64,000 nt of DNA from an uncultured Lachnobacterium sp. (GCA_900543445.1 UQRC01000001.1:1-64000); one strand, 5' to 3'; positions 26,483 to 36,266 are shown, numbered from the stretch's first letter. Notes: a model not told the origin generated them from the sequence alone. A program made the numbers and translations.

Positions 26483-27652
26483 ATGAACATGAAAGAAGAA
26501 ATCACAAAGCATCTGACGGATGATATCATTCCTTTCTGGAAGAACTTAAGGGATGATGAATTTGGTGGATATTACGGATATCTTGATTATGATTTAAAGC
26601 TTGATAAGAAAGCGGAGAAAGGTTGTATTTTGAACAGCCGTATCACATGGTTTTTCTCCAATGCGTATACCCTTCTTAAAGATAAGAGTCTGCTAGAGGA
26701 GGCAGATCACGGGTATGAGTTCTTAAAGGAACACTGCATTGATAAAGAATACGGTGGAATCTACTGGTCCATGAAGTATGACGGAACCCCGCTTGATACG
26801 ACCAAGCATACCTACAATCAGGCATTCTGTATCTATGCGCTTTCCTCTTATTACGAGGCTTCCGGAAAGCAGGAAGCACTTGAGCTTGCGAGAAAACTTT
26901 ACGAACTGATTGAGACCAGATGCATGGATGACAACGGATATCTTGAGGCTTTCACAAGAGATTTCAAGCCGGAATCCAACGAGAAATTATCGGAGAATGG
27001 AGTCCTGGCGGAAAAGACGATGAACACACTGTTACATGTGCTTGAGGCATACACGGAGCTGTATCGCGTATCGCATGATGAGAAGGTGGGTGACCGCTTA
27101 AGATGGATCATGGATACCTTTGCAGACAAGGTTTACAACCCGAAACTTAAGAGACAGGAAGTGTTCTTTGACAAAGATTACAACAGTATTATTGATCTGC
27201 ATTCGTATGGACACGATATTGAGACCGCATGGCTGATGGATCGAAGCCTTGAAGTCCTTGGTGACGCTGCTTATACAGAGAAACTGACACCGATCACCAA
27301 AGCCCTCACAGAGAATATCTACAATGTCGCATTCGACGGACACTCCCTTTCGAACGAATGTGACAAGGGTGTCGTGGATACAAACCGTGTATGGTGGGTA
27401 CAGGCGGAGACCATTGTCGGATTCTTGAATGGATATGAAAAGGATCCGTCTAAGACACAGTACAAAGAGGCCGCAGAGGCAGCCTGGCAGTTTATCAAGG
27501 AGCATGTGATCGATAAGCGTCAGGGATCCGAGTGGTACTGGTTGGTAAGACAGGACGGAAGTCCGGTAGAAGGCAAGCCGATCGTAGAGCCTTGGAAGTG
27601 CCCGTATCATAACGGAAGAATGTGTATGGAAGTAATAAGGAGATTAAAATAA
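26483..27652 (+). CDS. Mannobiose/cellobiose 2-epimerase
   Basis: A 389-aa (alpha/alpha)6-barrel protein of the N-acylglucosamine 2-epimerase superfamily. Conserved histidine segments are visible: [37 protein letters not shown] and [11 protein letters not shown]. The enzyme interconverts beta-1,4-mannobiose and mannosyl-glucose, making the substrate for the next gene, a GH130 phosphorylase. The stop TAA overlaps the ATG of that gene by one base, so the two steps are translationally coupled. Cellobiose activity is also known in the family, but the context makes mannobiose the likely physiological substrate. Confidence 0.92.
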   Translation: MNMKEEITKHLTDDIIPFWKNLRDDEFGGYYGYLDYDLKLDKKAEKGCILNSRITWFFSNAYTLLKDKSLLEEADHGYEFLKEHCIDKEYGGIYWSMKYDGTPLDTTKHTYNQAFCIYALSSYYEASGKQEALELARKLYELIETRCMDDNGYLEAFTRDFKPESNEKLSENGVLAEKTMNTLLHVLEAYTELYRVSHDEKVGDRLRWIMDTFADKVYNPKLKRQEVFFDKDYNSIIDLHSYGHDIETAWLMDRSLEVLGDAAYTEKLTPITKALTENIYNVAFDGHSLSNECDKGVVDTNRVWWVQAETIVGFLNGYEKDPSKTQYKEAAEAAWQFIKEHVIDKRQGSEWYWLVRQDGSPVEGKPIVEPWKCPYHNGRMCMEVIRRLK

Positions 27653-28818
27653 TGCATGAGCAGTATTATGTAGAACTGGCAAAGCAGGAGAAGCTGCTTT
27701 CCAGAAAGAATGAAAAAAGCGATTTCTACAACGGTGTCTTTGACCGTTATGTAAATCCGGTTCTCACAAGAGATATGATTCCGCTCACCTGGAGATATGA
27801 TTTAAACCCTGAGACAAACCCATATTTTATGGAGCGTCTCGGAATCAACGCAGTCATGAATTCCGGTGCGATCTACTTAAACGGAAAATATTATCTGGTA
27901 GCCCGCATCGAGGGAAATGATAGGAAGTCTTTCTTCGGCGTTGCGGAGAGTGATAACGGAATCGACAATTTCCGTTTCTGGGATTATCCGATCCTTCTTG
28001 ACGATGTATGTCCGGAGGAGACGAACGTATATGATATGCGACTGACACAGCATGAGGATGGATATATCTACGGTGTGTTCTGTTCTGAGAGCAAGGATAC
28101 GAGTGTGAATGATCTATCCGCAGCTGTTGCCGCAGCAGGAATCGTCAGAACCAAGGATTTAAAGCACTGGGAGCGTCTTGAGAACTTAAAGACACTTCGC
28201 AGCCCGCAGCAGAGAAATGTTGTGCTTCATCCGGAATTTGTAGACGGAAAGTACGCGTTCTATACACGTCCGATGGACGATTTCATTGATACAGGAAGCG
28301 GAAGTGGTATTGGATTTGGTCTCTGTGATGACATCACACACGCAGTGATCGATGAGGAGAAGATGACCAGCATCCGCAAGTATCACACAATTACAGAAGC
28401 AAAGAATGGCGCCGGTGCAACACCGATCAAGACGGACAAAGGCTGGATCCACATTGCACATGGTGTAAGAAATACAGCAGCAGGACTTCGTTATGTCATT
28501 TATGCTTTCGCAACAGACTTGAATGATCCTTCCAAAGTGATCGCAGAGCCGTCCGGACTTCTGATCGGACCAAGAGGCGAGGAGAGAGTCGGAGACGTAT
28601 CCAACGTAGTATTCACTAACGGTGCAATCGTGAATGATAAGAAGGAAGTATTTATCTACTATGCTTCTTCCGATACAAGAATGCATGTTGCAACAACAAC
28701 GATTGATAAATTGATCGATTATGTTTTCAATACACCGCAGGATCCGGGAAGAAGTGTTCTGTGCGTACAGCAGAGATGTGATCTGATCAAGAAAAATCTG
28801 GATTACCTGAATAGATAA
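27652..28818 (+). CDS. GH130 subfamily 1-like 4-O-beta-D-mannosyl-D-glucose phosphorylase
   Basis: A 388-aa five-bladed propeller. The segment [19 protein letters not shown] holds the probable catalytic Asp128; [19 protein letters not shown] and [16 protein letters not shown] are typical of subfamily 1. The reaction expected is mannosyl-glucose plus phosphate to mannose-1-phosphate plus glucose. ATG 27652 overlaps the epimerase stop and has AAGGAG 10 bases before it; an upstream in-frame ATG at 27622 lies deep in the epimerase gene and is rejected. The long N-terminal helical extension seen in subfamily 1 enzymes is present (residues 1-40). Confidence 0.9.
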   Translation: MHEQYYVELAKQEKLLSRKNEKSDFYNGVFDRYVNPVLTRDMIPLTWRYDLNPETNPYFMERLGINAVMNSGAIYLNGKYYLVARIEGNDRKSFFGVAESDNGIDNFRFWDYPILLDDVCPEETNVYDMRLTQHEDGYIYGVFCSESKDTSVNDLSAAVAAAGIVRTKDLKHWERLENLKTLRSPQQRNVVLHPEFVDGKYAFYTRPMDDFIDTGSGSGIGFGLCDDITHAVIDEEKMTSIRKYHTITEAKNGAGATPIKTDKGWIHIAHGVRNTAAGLRYVIYAFATDLNDPSKVIAEPSGLLIGPRGEERVGDVSNVVFTNGAIVNDKKEVFIYYASSDTRMHVATTTIDKLIDYVFNTPQDPGRSVLCVQQRCDLIKKNLDYLNR

Positions 28819-28853
28819 AAAATTTAATTTTGATTATGTAGAGGAGAATAAAT

Positions 28854-29879
28854 ATGAGTGAAGTAAAGATGCTTACAGCGCCGGTACCGAATGTACCTTG
28901 GCAGGAGAGACCGGCAGGTGAATTTAACGGAGCACCAATCTGGAGATACAGCGAGAATCCGATCATCGGAAGAAATCCACTGAAGGGTGTGGCACGTATT
29001 TTTAACAGTGCCGTAATGCCTTATGAAGATGGTTTCATCGGTGTATTCCGAGGTGAGCAGACCAACGGTATTCCATATATCTATCTTGGAAGAAGTGAGG
29101 ATGCAATCCATTGGAATTTTGAAGAGAATAAGATTCCTTTCGTAGATGAGAATGGCGAGCCGTTTATGCCGGTTTATGCATATGATCCGAGACTCGTTAA
29201 AGTAGAGGATACATATTATATTATCTGGTGTCAGGATTTCTATGGGGCAGCAATCGGCATGGCAAAAACAACTGATTTCAAGACGTTTACTCGCGTTGAG
29301 AATCCGTTCCTCCCCTTTAACCGCAATGCTGTGCTGTTCCCTAGAAAAATAAATGGTAACTTTATGATGCTTTCCCGTCCGTCAGACAGCGGACATACAC
29401 CGTTCGGTGATATCTTCTTAAGTGAGAGCCCGGACCTTGTATACTGGGGCAAGCACAGACATGTCATGGGCAAAGGCAGCGAATGGTGGGAGTCCTTAAA
29501 GATCGGCGGAGGCGCCGCTCCGATCGAGACTTCCGAAGGATGGCTTCTGTTCTACCACGGAGTATCCGGAACCTGCAACGGTTATGTATATTCCATTGGT
29601 GGAGCAATCCTTGATATTGATAATCCTTCCATCGTTAAGTATCGCTGCGAGAACTTCTTACTCACACCGGAAGAGTGGTATGAGGAGCGCGGATTCGTAC
29701 CGAATGTATGCTTCCCATGTGCAACAATCCATGACAGCGCATCCGGTAAGATTGCAATTTACTATGGTGCGGCAGACAGCTACGTTGGTCTTGCTTTCAC
29801 AAAGTTAGATGAGATCGTTGATTATATCAAGACAAACAGTGTCGTAACTCCTACTGACACAGAGATCGGAAGGAGATAA
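28854..29879 (+). CDS. GH130 subfamily 2-like beta-1,4-manno-oligosaccharide phosphorylase
   Basis: A 341-aa propeller protein, shorter than its neighbour. Asp111 in YAYDPRLVKVEDTYYI is the probable catalytic acid; GGGAAPIETSEGWLLFYHGV is the family phosphate/sugar-binding stretch. The gene follows the first phosphorylase by 35 bases with GAGGAGA. It would remove mannose from the non-reducing end of manno-oligosaccharides as mannose-1-phosphate, saving ATP. Together with the epimerase and the other phosphorylase it allows complete phosphorolytic breakdown of linear mannan chains in the cytoplasm. Confidence 0.9.
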   Translation: MSEVKMLTAPVPNVPWQERPAGEFNGAPIWRYSENPIIGRNPLKGVARIFNSAVMPYEDGFIGVFRGEQTNGIPYIYLGRSEDAIHWNFEENKIPFVDENGEPFMPVYAYDPRLVKVEDTYYIIWCQDFYGAAIGMAKTTDFKTFTRVENPFLPFNRNAVLFPRKINGNFMMLSRPSDSGHTPFGDIFLSESPDLVYWGKHRHVMGKGSEWWESLKIGGGAAPIETSEGWLLFYHGVSGTCNGYVYSIGGAILDIDNPSIVKYRCENFLLTPEEWYEERGFVPNVCFPCATIHDSASGKIAIYYGAADSYVGLAFTKLDEIVDYIKTNSVVTPTDTEIGRR

Positions 29880-29883
29880 GACT

Positions 29884-30930
29884 ATGCATATTTCTTCGGA
29901 CGACAACAGATTACAATATTGTGGAAGAATCGATTTTGATGATCCAAAAGCACCGGTATTTGTCTATGCTGCAAGCTTTGTAAGCATTCGTTTTACGGGA
30001 AAAAGCATTGCGGTCAAACTGGCTAACAAGCGTGCTTACTGGTCGAGCCGAATGGGATATATATTAGATGGACAACAGGGCCAATTCTTGCTCGCTTCGG
30101 ATCAGGAACCGTCTACCTATGTGATAGCAGACGATCTTGCTGATTCGGAGCACACCCTCCTACTTTTTAAGAGAATGGACTCTTGTCACATTGTTACTTT
30201 TCTGGGATTTGAATTAGAAGACGGAGCTTCGGTGCTTGCACCGGCTCCGCTTTCGTCCCGCAAGATGGAAGTGTTCGGAGACAGTGTTTCCTGTGGCGAG
30301 GTATCGGAAGCAGTAGAATATGCCGGCAAACCGGATCCGGAGCATGACGGGGAGTATTCGAACAGCTGGTATTCTTATGCGTGGATGACTGCACGTAAAT
30401 TAAATGCACAACTTCATGACACATCACAGGGGGGTATCGCTCTTCTTGACAGGACTGGCTGGTTTATGGAGCCGGATTATCTCGGTATAGAATCCTGTTA
30501 CGATAAAATCGAATATCAACCCGAACTCAGTGATGTAAAGCAGTGGGATTTTTCACGTTATACACCAAATGTTGTCATCCTTGCTTTCGGTCAGAATGAC
30601 AATCATCCGGATGACTATATGGCAGAAGATTATAACGGGGAGAAAGCCAAAAACTGGAGAGAACATTATCAGAGATTTTTAGAGCATCTGATGCAGATAT
30701 ATCCTAAGGCAACTTTTATTTTAACAACCACAATATTAGAGCATAACGAGAACTGGGACATCTCTATTGAGGAAGTGTGTCAGAAGGTTCACAGTCCAAG
30801 AGTCCATCATTTCCTATATTCGAAGAATGGAAAAGGAACTCCGGGACATATAAGAATCCCTGAGGCGGAGCAGATGAGCGATGAACTGACTGCTTTTATC
30901 AATGGTTTAGGGGATGAAATCTGGAAATGA
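29884..30930 (+). CDS. CE2 acetyl mannan esterase
   Basis: A 348-aa cytoplasmic protein with an N-terminal jelly-roll (about residues 1-115) and a C-terminal SGNH hydrolase. The nucleophile is Ser134 in FGDSVSCGE; the oxyanion residues are in SQGGIAL and FGQNDNHP; His322 in GHIRIPEAEQ is the base. CE2 enzymes use a Ser-His dyad, which fits the lack of an Asp three residues before the His. It is four bases after the GH130 gene. The R. intestinalis homologue removes acetyl groups at O-3, O-4 and O-6 of mannose; that specificity is carried over by homology of position and fold. Confidence 0.88.
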   Translation: MHISSDDNRLQYCGRIDFDDPKAPVFVYAASFVSIRFTGKSIAVKLANKRAYWSSRMGYILDGQQGQFLLASDQEPSTYVIADDLADSEHTLLLFKRMDSCHIVTFLGFELEDGASVLAPAPLSSRKMEVFGDSVSCGEVSEAVEYAGKPDPEHDGEYSNSWYSYAWMTARKLNAQLHDTSQGGIALLDRTGWFMEPDYLGIESCYDKIEYQPELSDVKQWDFSRYTPNVVILAFGQNDNHPDDYMAEDYNGEKAKNWREHYQRFLEHLMQIYPKATFILTTTILEHNENWDISIEEVCQKVHSPRVHHFLYSKNGKGTPGHIRIPEAEQMSDELTAFINGLGDEIWK

Positions 30931-30978
30931 TCATCTGCGAATAGAACTTTCGAATGGAAACTTTGATGAAAGGATGTC

Positions 30979-32127
30979 ATGTACAGGTATACTTTGAAGA
31001 GAGAGGCTGATAGAACAGTGAAAACATTGGAATACGAACGTGGAATTTCCAATACCGGAAACTGGTATCGGATGAAACGATTATTTGAGAGAGCGAAAGC
31101 CGGAGAGGAGCTGACGATCGGTTTCCTCGGCGGCTCCATCACACAGGGATGTCTGGCAACAAAGCCGGAATTGTGTTATGCGTACCGTGTGTATGAATGG
31201 TGGGTGAAGACATTTCCGCAGGCAACGTTCCATTATGTGAATGCAGGAATCGGTGGAACAACATCGCATTTTGCTTCGGCGCGTGTGGAAGCGGATCTGT
31301 TGTCACATCATGTTGATTTTGCAATTGTCGAGTTCTCGGTAAATGATGATTCGACAGAGTTCTTCCGAGAGACCTATGAGGGTGTGGTTCGCCACGTATG
31401 GCAGGATCCTTGCGAACCTGCTGTCATGCTGGTGCACAACGTATATTACAATACAGGAGCAAATGCACAGATCATGCATGCACAGATCGGACGCCACTAT
31501 GACCTTCCGTCTGTCAGCATGCAGAGTTCCATCTATCCGGAGGTTGTAGCCGGACGAATTCCAAATCGTGCGATCACACAGGATGACCTTCATCCGAATG
31601 ACAATGGACACGAACTGGTAGCATCTGTTATTATATATGCATTGGAGCAGATGTTAGAAAATCCGAGTGCGGACAGCGAGGCTTCCTTGTCTGCACCACT
31701 GACCGAGAATGCATATGAGAAAGCATTCCGCCTGGACAACCGCAATTATGAGCCGGTATGTGATGGATTCACAAAGGATGAGCGCACACAGACAGACATC
31801 ACAGACTGCTTTAAAAACGGATGGTCGGCAACCTCACAGGGAGCGAAGCTTATCTTTACCGTTGAAGCGAGTGAACTTGCAGTTCAGTATCGCAGATGTG
31901 TGAGCAAGCCGGCACCGGTTGCTTTGGCGATCGTTGATGGCGATGAGGCGAACGCAGTGCGTCTGGATGCAAATTTTGATGAGGACTGGGGCGATAAGCT
32001 GGAGCTGACACCGGTGCTGATTCATGGCGAAAAGAAGAGTCACACCTTAGAAATTCGTCTTGTGTCGGGAGATGCATCCATGCCAAGCACCTTTGATGTA
32101 ATTTCTGTTATCGGTTCTGTAAAATAG
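30979..32127 (+). CDS. CE17 acetyl mannan esterase with C-terminal CBM35-like domain
   Basis: A 382-aa SGNH esterase without signal peptide. Ser53 in LGGSITQG, Gly in GIGGTTSHFA, Asn in EFSVNDD and the pair Asp202/His205 in DDLHPND form the active site. The C-terminal 150 residues (about 235-382) are beta-rich and fit the CBM35-like module known in CE17. The characterised homologue is specific for axially placed 2-O-acetyl on mannose and works with CE2 to fully deacetylate imported oligosaccharides. ATG 30979 has AAAGGA five bases upstream. Confidence 0.87.
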   Translation: MYRYTLKREADRTVKTLEYERGISNTGNWYRMKRLFERAKAGEELTIGFLGGSITQGCLATKPELCYAYRVYEWWVKTFPQATFHYVNAGIGGTTSHFASARVEADLLSHHVDFAIVEFSVNDDSTEFFRETYEGVVRHVWQDPCEPAVMLVHNVYYNTGANAQIMHAQIGRHYDLPSVSMQSSIYPEVVAGRIPNRAITQDDLHPNDNGHELVASVIIYALEQMLENPSADSEASLSAPLTENAYEKAFRLDNRNYEPVCDGFTKDERTQTDITDCFKNGWSATSQGAKLIFTVEASELAVQYRRCVSKPAPVALAIVDGDEANAVRLDANFDEDWGDKLELTPVLIHGEKKSHTLEIRLVSGDASMPSTFDVISVIGSVK

Positions 32128-32151
32128 GACGAGCGATAGGAGTATTGGAAG

Positions 32152-33099
32152 ATGAGTGAAAAAGAAATTTTGTTTATGAATCCGGTATTCACCCATAATA
32201 TCTGGGGTGGAACGAAGCTTAGAGATGTGTTTGGATATAAGATTGAAGGCGATGATATCGGTGAATGCTGGGGCATTGCAGCACATCCGAATGGAACCTG
32301 CACGATCGCAAACGGAACGTATCAGGGTGAGAAATTATCGGATCTGTGGGAGCAGCACAGAGAATTGTTTGGCGATGCGAAGGGAAATGTGTTCCCTCTG
32401 CTGATCAAGATTATCGATGCCAAGGCAGATCTGAGTATTCAGGTCCATCCAAACGATGATTATGCAGCAGAACATGAGAACGGATCTCTGGGCAAGATGG
32501 AGTGCTGGTATATCTTAGACTGTGAGCCGGATTCCAGGCTTGTGATCGGACATAATGCCAAGACCCATGAGGAACTTGAGGATATGGTAAATCATGGCCG
32601 CTGGAGTGATCTGATTCGCGAGATCCCTGTGAAAAAAGGCGATTTTATCCAGATTGATCCGGGAACCGTGCATGCGATCAAGGGTGGCATCACGATCCTT
32701 GAAACACAGCAGAACAGTGATATTACGTATCGTGTATACGATTATGACCGTCTTTCAAACGGAAAGCCGCGTCAGTTGCATATCAAGCAGAGTCTTGATG
32801 TCATCACCGTTCCGGCAGCACCGCTGTCTGATTGTATGATTGCGACCGGAGAGTCAAAGGTAAATGAACTGCAGAAACTGATTGAGTGTAAATATTATAA
32901 AGTATTTCACGAGAAGGTTGTAAGTGAGGCTGCGTTTAACCAGGAATTTCCATTTCTGATCGTAAGTGTTGTAGAAGGCAGCGGCACATTGAACGGAACT
33001 GCAGTGAAGAAAGGAGATCATTTCATTCTTCCATATCAGTTCGGTGAAGTGAAGCTGCAGGGAAATCTGGAGCTTGTTGCTTCGGCAATCGCAGAGTAG
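32152..33099 (+). CDS. manA: Mannose-6-phosphate isomerase, class I
   Basis: A 315-aa cupin-type zinc enzyme. The zinc-ligand segment is IQVHPNDDYAAEHENGSLGK and the substrate loop includes DPGTVHAIKGG. It converts mannose-6-phosphate, made by the phosphohexomutase, to fructose-6-phosphate for glycolysis and thus closes the mannan pathway. It lies 24 bases after CE17 with an ATAGGAG site. The short bacterial form (about 315 aa) is the usual one in Bacillota. Confidence 0.92.
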   Translation: MSEKEILFMNPVFTHNIWGGTKLRDVFGYKIEGDDIGECWGIAAHPNGTCTIANGTYQGEKLSDLWEQHRELFGDAKGNVFPLLIKIIDAKADLSIQVHPNDDYAAEHENGSLGKMECWYILDCEPDSRLVIGHNAKTHEELEDMVNHGRWSDLIREIPVKKGDFIQIDPGTVHAIKGGITILETQQNSDITYRVYDYDRLSNGKPRQLHIKQSLDVITVPAAPLSDCMIATGESKVNELQKLIECKYYKVFHEKVVSEAAFNQEFPFLIVSVVEGSGTLNGTAVKKGDHFILPYQFGEVKLQGNLELVASAIAE

Positions 33100-33136
33100 A
33101 ATTTTGTAATCATTCATGGATTCAAATTCCTGCACA

Positions 33137-33203
33137 TGATATAATTAAACAGACATGAATACATAGAGCTGATTGCCCGTTTTTGTTAGCGGACAATCAG
33201 CTT
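33137..33203 (+). promoter_or_regulatory. Extended -10 promoter and leader hairpin before the NUDIX gene
   Basis: TGATATAAT (33137-33145) is a perfect extended -10. A 12-bp stem with one mismatch (33168-33179 with 33190-33201) lies about 20 bases downstream of the expected start and before GTG 33244. Only three Ts follow it, so it may be a weak terminator of the mannan operon or an attenuator in the NUDIX leader. Confidence 0.5.
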
Positions 33204-33243
33204 TGATCCGTTAAAGGGCATATTTTAGCGAAGGAGATATAGC

Positions 33244-33855
33244 GTGGATCGATATAAGAAAATTGAGAGATTGACAGATAATCGTTTTCTGAATCTGTAT
33301 CATATGGATGCGGTGACAAGAAGCGGCAGTACGTTTGATTACTACTTTGCATCCCGCAATCCGAAGGAGAGACTTAAGGCAATCACACATGAGAACAGGC
33401 CGGAAGGGATTGCCATCTATGCGCTTTGCAAAGAAAATCCGGGGCAGATCGTTATGATCCGGCAGTTTCGCTATCCGTTAAATGACTATATGTATGAGAT
33501 CCCGGCAGGACTTGTGGATCCCGGTGAGACACCGGAGCAGAGTGCAATCCGGGAGATGAAGGAGGAGACCGGTCTGACCCTTGAAATCTATGAGGGCGGT
33601 GATGTGTGCTTCCGCAGACCGTTTTTTATGGCACAGGGGCTGACGGATGAGAGCAGTACCATGGTGTATGGGTATGCATCGGGAGAAATCAGCAGCCTCT
33701 GGCAGGAGGCAAGCGAGGACATTGAGGTGTGCTTTGTGGACAGGAAGCAGGCACGTGCAATTCTGGGGAGCGAGCGTGTTTCCGTCCGCGCAGCGTATAT
33801 GCTCATGCAGTTTCTACATGCAAAGGATGAGGAGCCATTTGCATTTTTGAACTGA
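33244..33855 (+). CDS. NUDIX hydrolase (ADP-ribose pyrophosphatase type)
   Basis: A 203-aa protein with a complete NUDIX box: GLVDPGETPEQSAIREMKEE followed by TGL, within the ADP-ribose pyrophosphatase arrangement (VMIRQFRYPLNDYMYEIPAG before it). The gene begins with GTG 33244, preceded by AAGGAGA at the right distance. It is transcribed from its own extended -10 promoter and ends just before a 64-base palindromic element. Substrate within the nucleoside-diphosphate-linked class is not certain. Confidence 0.87.
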   Translation: MDRYKKIERLTDNRFLNLYHMDAVTRSGSTFDYYFASRNPKERLKAITHENRPEGIAIYALCKENPGQIVMIRQFRYPLNDYMYEIPAGLVDPGETPEQSAIREMKEETGLTLEIYEGGDVCFRRPFFMAQGLTDESSTMVYGYASGEISSLWQEASEDIEVCFVDRKQARAILGSERVSVRAAYMLMQFLHAKDEEPFAFLN

Positions 33856-33859
33856 TACC

Positions 33860-33923
33860 CAACTGTCGATTACAAAACTTCCCCGCCGGAGCACGTCAGG
33901 AGAAATTTCGTAATTGACAGTTG
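33860..33923. repeat. 64-base imperfect palindrome between genes
   Basis: Arms of 22 bases (33860-33881 and 33902-33923) match at 19 positions around a 20-base GC-rich loop (33882-33901). The outer 14 bases, CAACTGTCGATTAC and GTAATTGACAGTTG, pair with a single G-T. There is no T-tract, which makes a terminator unlikely. It could be a small repeat/MITE-like element; no second copy was noticed in this window. Confidence 0.6.
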
Positions 33924-33948
33924 ATATTGAAAAAGAGGAGTAACATAC

Positions 33949-36237
33949 ATGGATAAAAGAAAAGTAATTGGTATATTGGTAGGCGGAATCGCGGACGACT
34001 TCACGGTGCAGACCTGCAGAGGTGCGATGCGTGCCGCGCGGGAGAAGAATGTGGATGTCGTGATCCTTCCGGGAAAATATATTGAGAGAAATCTGCGGGA
34101 GAGCAAGGATCTCATGTATGAGTATCAGTATAATACCATTTTTTCCTATGCGAGAGACGGACGATTTGACGCACTTCTTGTGACCTCCGGAAGTATCGGA
34201 AACTATGCGGATGAGACGAAGCTGCAGGCCTTTTTACAGTCGTTAGAAGGCGTTCCATGTGTTCTGATGGGAGACAGGAGAGACGGATATCTGAGTGTCA
34301 GCTACGATAACTATGCAGGACCGAAGGAGGGACTGGAATATCTGATCGAGCAGCTGGGCTGTACGAATATTGTGATGGCGGGCGGACCGGATGACAATAC
34401 GGATGCACTTGAGCGGAAGAATACCTTCTATGAGGTCATGAGAGCGCACGGACTGGAAGCGGATGAGAGGCATTTTATTGCCGGAGATCTCTCCAAAAAA
34501 CAGAAGAAGTTGTTTGGGGATTATATTGATAAGAATCCGGGAGTAGAAGCGTTCTTCTGTGTGAATGATGATACGGCGTTTGGTGTGTATGCGGCACTTA
34601 AGGAGCGAGGCATTGAGATTGGCAAGGATGTCTATGTGATCGGTTATGACAATACGCTGCAGGGAGCCAAGGCGAAACCATCACTCTCCACCGTGATGGC
34701 AGATGCCAATGCGCTCGGTGTGCATGCACTTGAACTTGCGCTCCTTGCGATGGGAGACAGCAACGCAGAGAGTATTGTGATTCCGACGCGTTTTATTAAG
34801 AGAGAGTCGTGCGGCAAGGAGAAGATGAAACGTAAGGATGCGCAGTTAAAGAGACTTGATGCAGCGTATATCGACGATTATTTTGATGAAATCTTCTACC
34901 GTTACGTGATGGAGGGCAAGGATAACCGACTAAAAACGATTTTCCACACGATCATGGAAATGATCATTGACGGTTATCGCGGCGATGATCAGCAGGACGG
35001 AATCTATACAGCGCTGCCGACACTGTTGGAGGCTTTCTTCCGGATGGGAGCGTTAGAATATGCTGATGTGGAAAATCTGCTGGTGCACATCGAAGAAGTC
35101 AGCGATATTGTGATGGAGAAATGCGCAGACAATGTTACGCTGCAGAAAACGTTTCGTGGTATCGGCGAAATCTATCGTGACGTCATTCTCTCTGAGGAAG
35201 AACATCAGGGAAAGATGCTAACGCTTGAGGATCAGAAAAATTATGATCTGAAGATGTTCGTTACGAAGAGCATGCAGTTTGAGAAGGGAAGCGCGCAAAG
35301 CTACGAGGTGTTACTGCAGAATCTCGACTGGCTGGATATCGGCGATGCGGTATTGTATGCATACGATAAGCCGATCGTGCATCTTGAGCAGGAAACATTT
35401 CAGATTCCGCGGCATATTTATGTGAAGGCGGTGCTTCACAATGGGGCGGTGAAGACGACCTTCGGTAAGTCTCAGAGAAAACGATCCAAAGAGATGTTTC
35501 ATAACCATCTGTTTGAGAATGGAAGCCACGCAAAGGTTCTGCTTCCGTTGTTTTCGAGTGAAGTACTGTATGGTGTGCTTCTTTGTGATATGTCGGAAAA
35601 ACTGTTTGAGAACGGCGAATTCTTAGCAGGACAGCTTGGTACGGCGATGAAGATGCTTTATCTGCTGAAGACGAATGAAGACATTCAGAATCAGTATGAA
35701 GAGAGTATGGTGGTGTTACGTGAGAATAACATTGCACTCGATGCGCTTGCCAAATCTGACGGATTAACCGGTATTCTGAACCGGCGCGGCTTCACGGAGG
35801 ATGCCGCAAAGAGATTGGAACAAGCAAGAGGACAGAAGGATACGCTGGTTGCTTATATCGATATGAACAACTTAAAGATTATCAATGACCGCTACGGACA
35901 TGATGAGGGGGATTTCTCGATCCGAACGATCAGTCAGCTGCTTCGGGAAATCTTCCCGAAAGGAATTGTCGGTCGTATCGGAGGAGACGAATTTGCGTTA
36001 TTGACGGAATATACCGGTGAGGAACTGGAAGATCTTAAGTACCGCGTGTACAATGTTTTTCGCGTCTTCAATGCAGGGACGGACAAGGCATACAATGTGA
36101 TGGTGTCGGCGGGCTTCTATGTGATCGGGAAGGATTCGGAGACAGAACTTGCGGATGCGCTCGCGTTTGCTGATGAAAAATTATATATTGAAAAGCAGAA
36201 TCGTCCGAAGGTTGTGGCGAAGGATGCGGAAGTGTAA
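33949..36237 (+). CDS. Cytoplasmic LacI-type sugar-sensor/GGDEF diguanylate cyclase
   Basis: A 762-aa protein in three parts. Residues 5-290 are a LacI/periplasmic-binding-protein-like sensor (VIGILVGGIADDF, VPCVLMGDRRDGY, DVYVIGYDNT) with no helix-turn-helix and no signal peptide. Residues about 300-590 are helical and unassigned, with a possible GAF-like portion. Residues about 605-755 form a GGDEF domain starting SDGLTGILNRRGF and holding an intact GGDEF signature at 678-682. The RxxD inhibitory site is not seen (REIF in that region). It should make cyclic di-GMP in response to a cytoplasmic sugar or similar ligand. It stands alone between the palindrome and an oxidoreductase gene. Confidence 0.85.
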   Translation: MDKRKVIGILVGGIADDFTVQTCRGAMRAAREKNVDVVILPGKYIERNLRESKDLMYEYQYNTIFSYARDGRFDALLVTSGSIGNYADETKLQAFLQSLEGVPCVLMGDRRDGYLSVSYDNYAGPKEGLEYLIEQLGCTNIVMAGGPDDNTDALERKNTFYEVMRAHGLEADERHFIAGDLSKKQKKLFGDYIDKNPGVEAFFCVNDDTAFGVYAALKERGIEIGKDVYVIGYDNTLQGAKAKPSLSTVMADANALGVHALELALLAMGDSNAESIVIPTRFIKRESCGKEKMKRKDAQLKRLDAAYIDDYFDEIFYRYVMEGKDNRLKTIFHTIMEMIIDGYRGDDQQDGIYTALPTLLEAFFRMGALEYADVENLLVHIEEVSDIVMEKCADNVTLQKTFRGIGEIYRDVILSEEEHQGKMLTLEDQKNYDLKMFVTKSMQFEKGSAQSYEVLLQNLDWLDIGDAVLYAYDKPIVHLEQETFQIPRHIYVKAVLHNGAVKTTFGKSQRKRSKEMFHNHLFENGSHAKVLLPLFSSEVLYGVLLCDMSEKLFENGEFLAGQLGTAMKMLYLLKTNEDIQNQYEESMVVLRENNIALDALAKSDGLTGILNRRGFTEDAAKRLEQARGQKDTLVAYIDMNNLKIINDRYGHDEGDFSIRTISQLLREIFPKGIVGRIGGDEFALLTEYTGEELEDLKYRVYNVFRVFNAGTDKAYNVMVSAGFYVIGKDSETELADALAFADEKLYIEKQNRPKVVAKDAEV

Positions 36238-36266
36238 CGAAGAGAATTTTTTTTATTGTAAATGTA

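Noticed and set aside
33860..33923. Palindrome considered as a terminator for the NUDIX gene
   Set aside because: The stem ends without a T-tract on either strand, so it is listed as a repeat instead.
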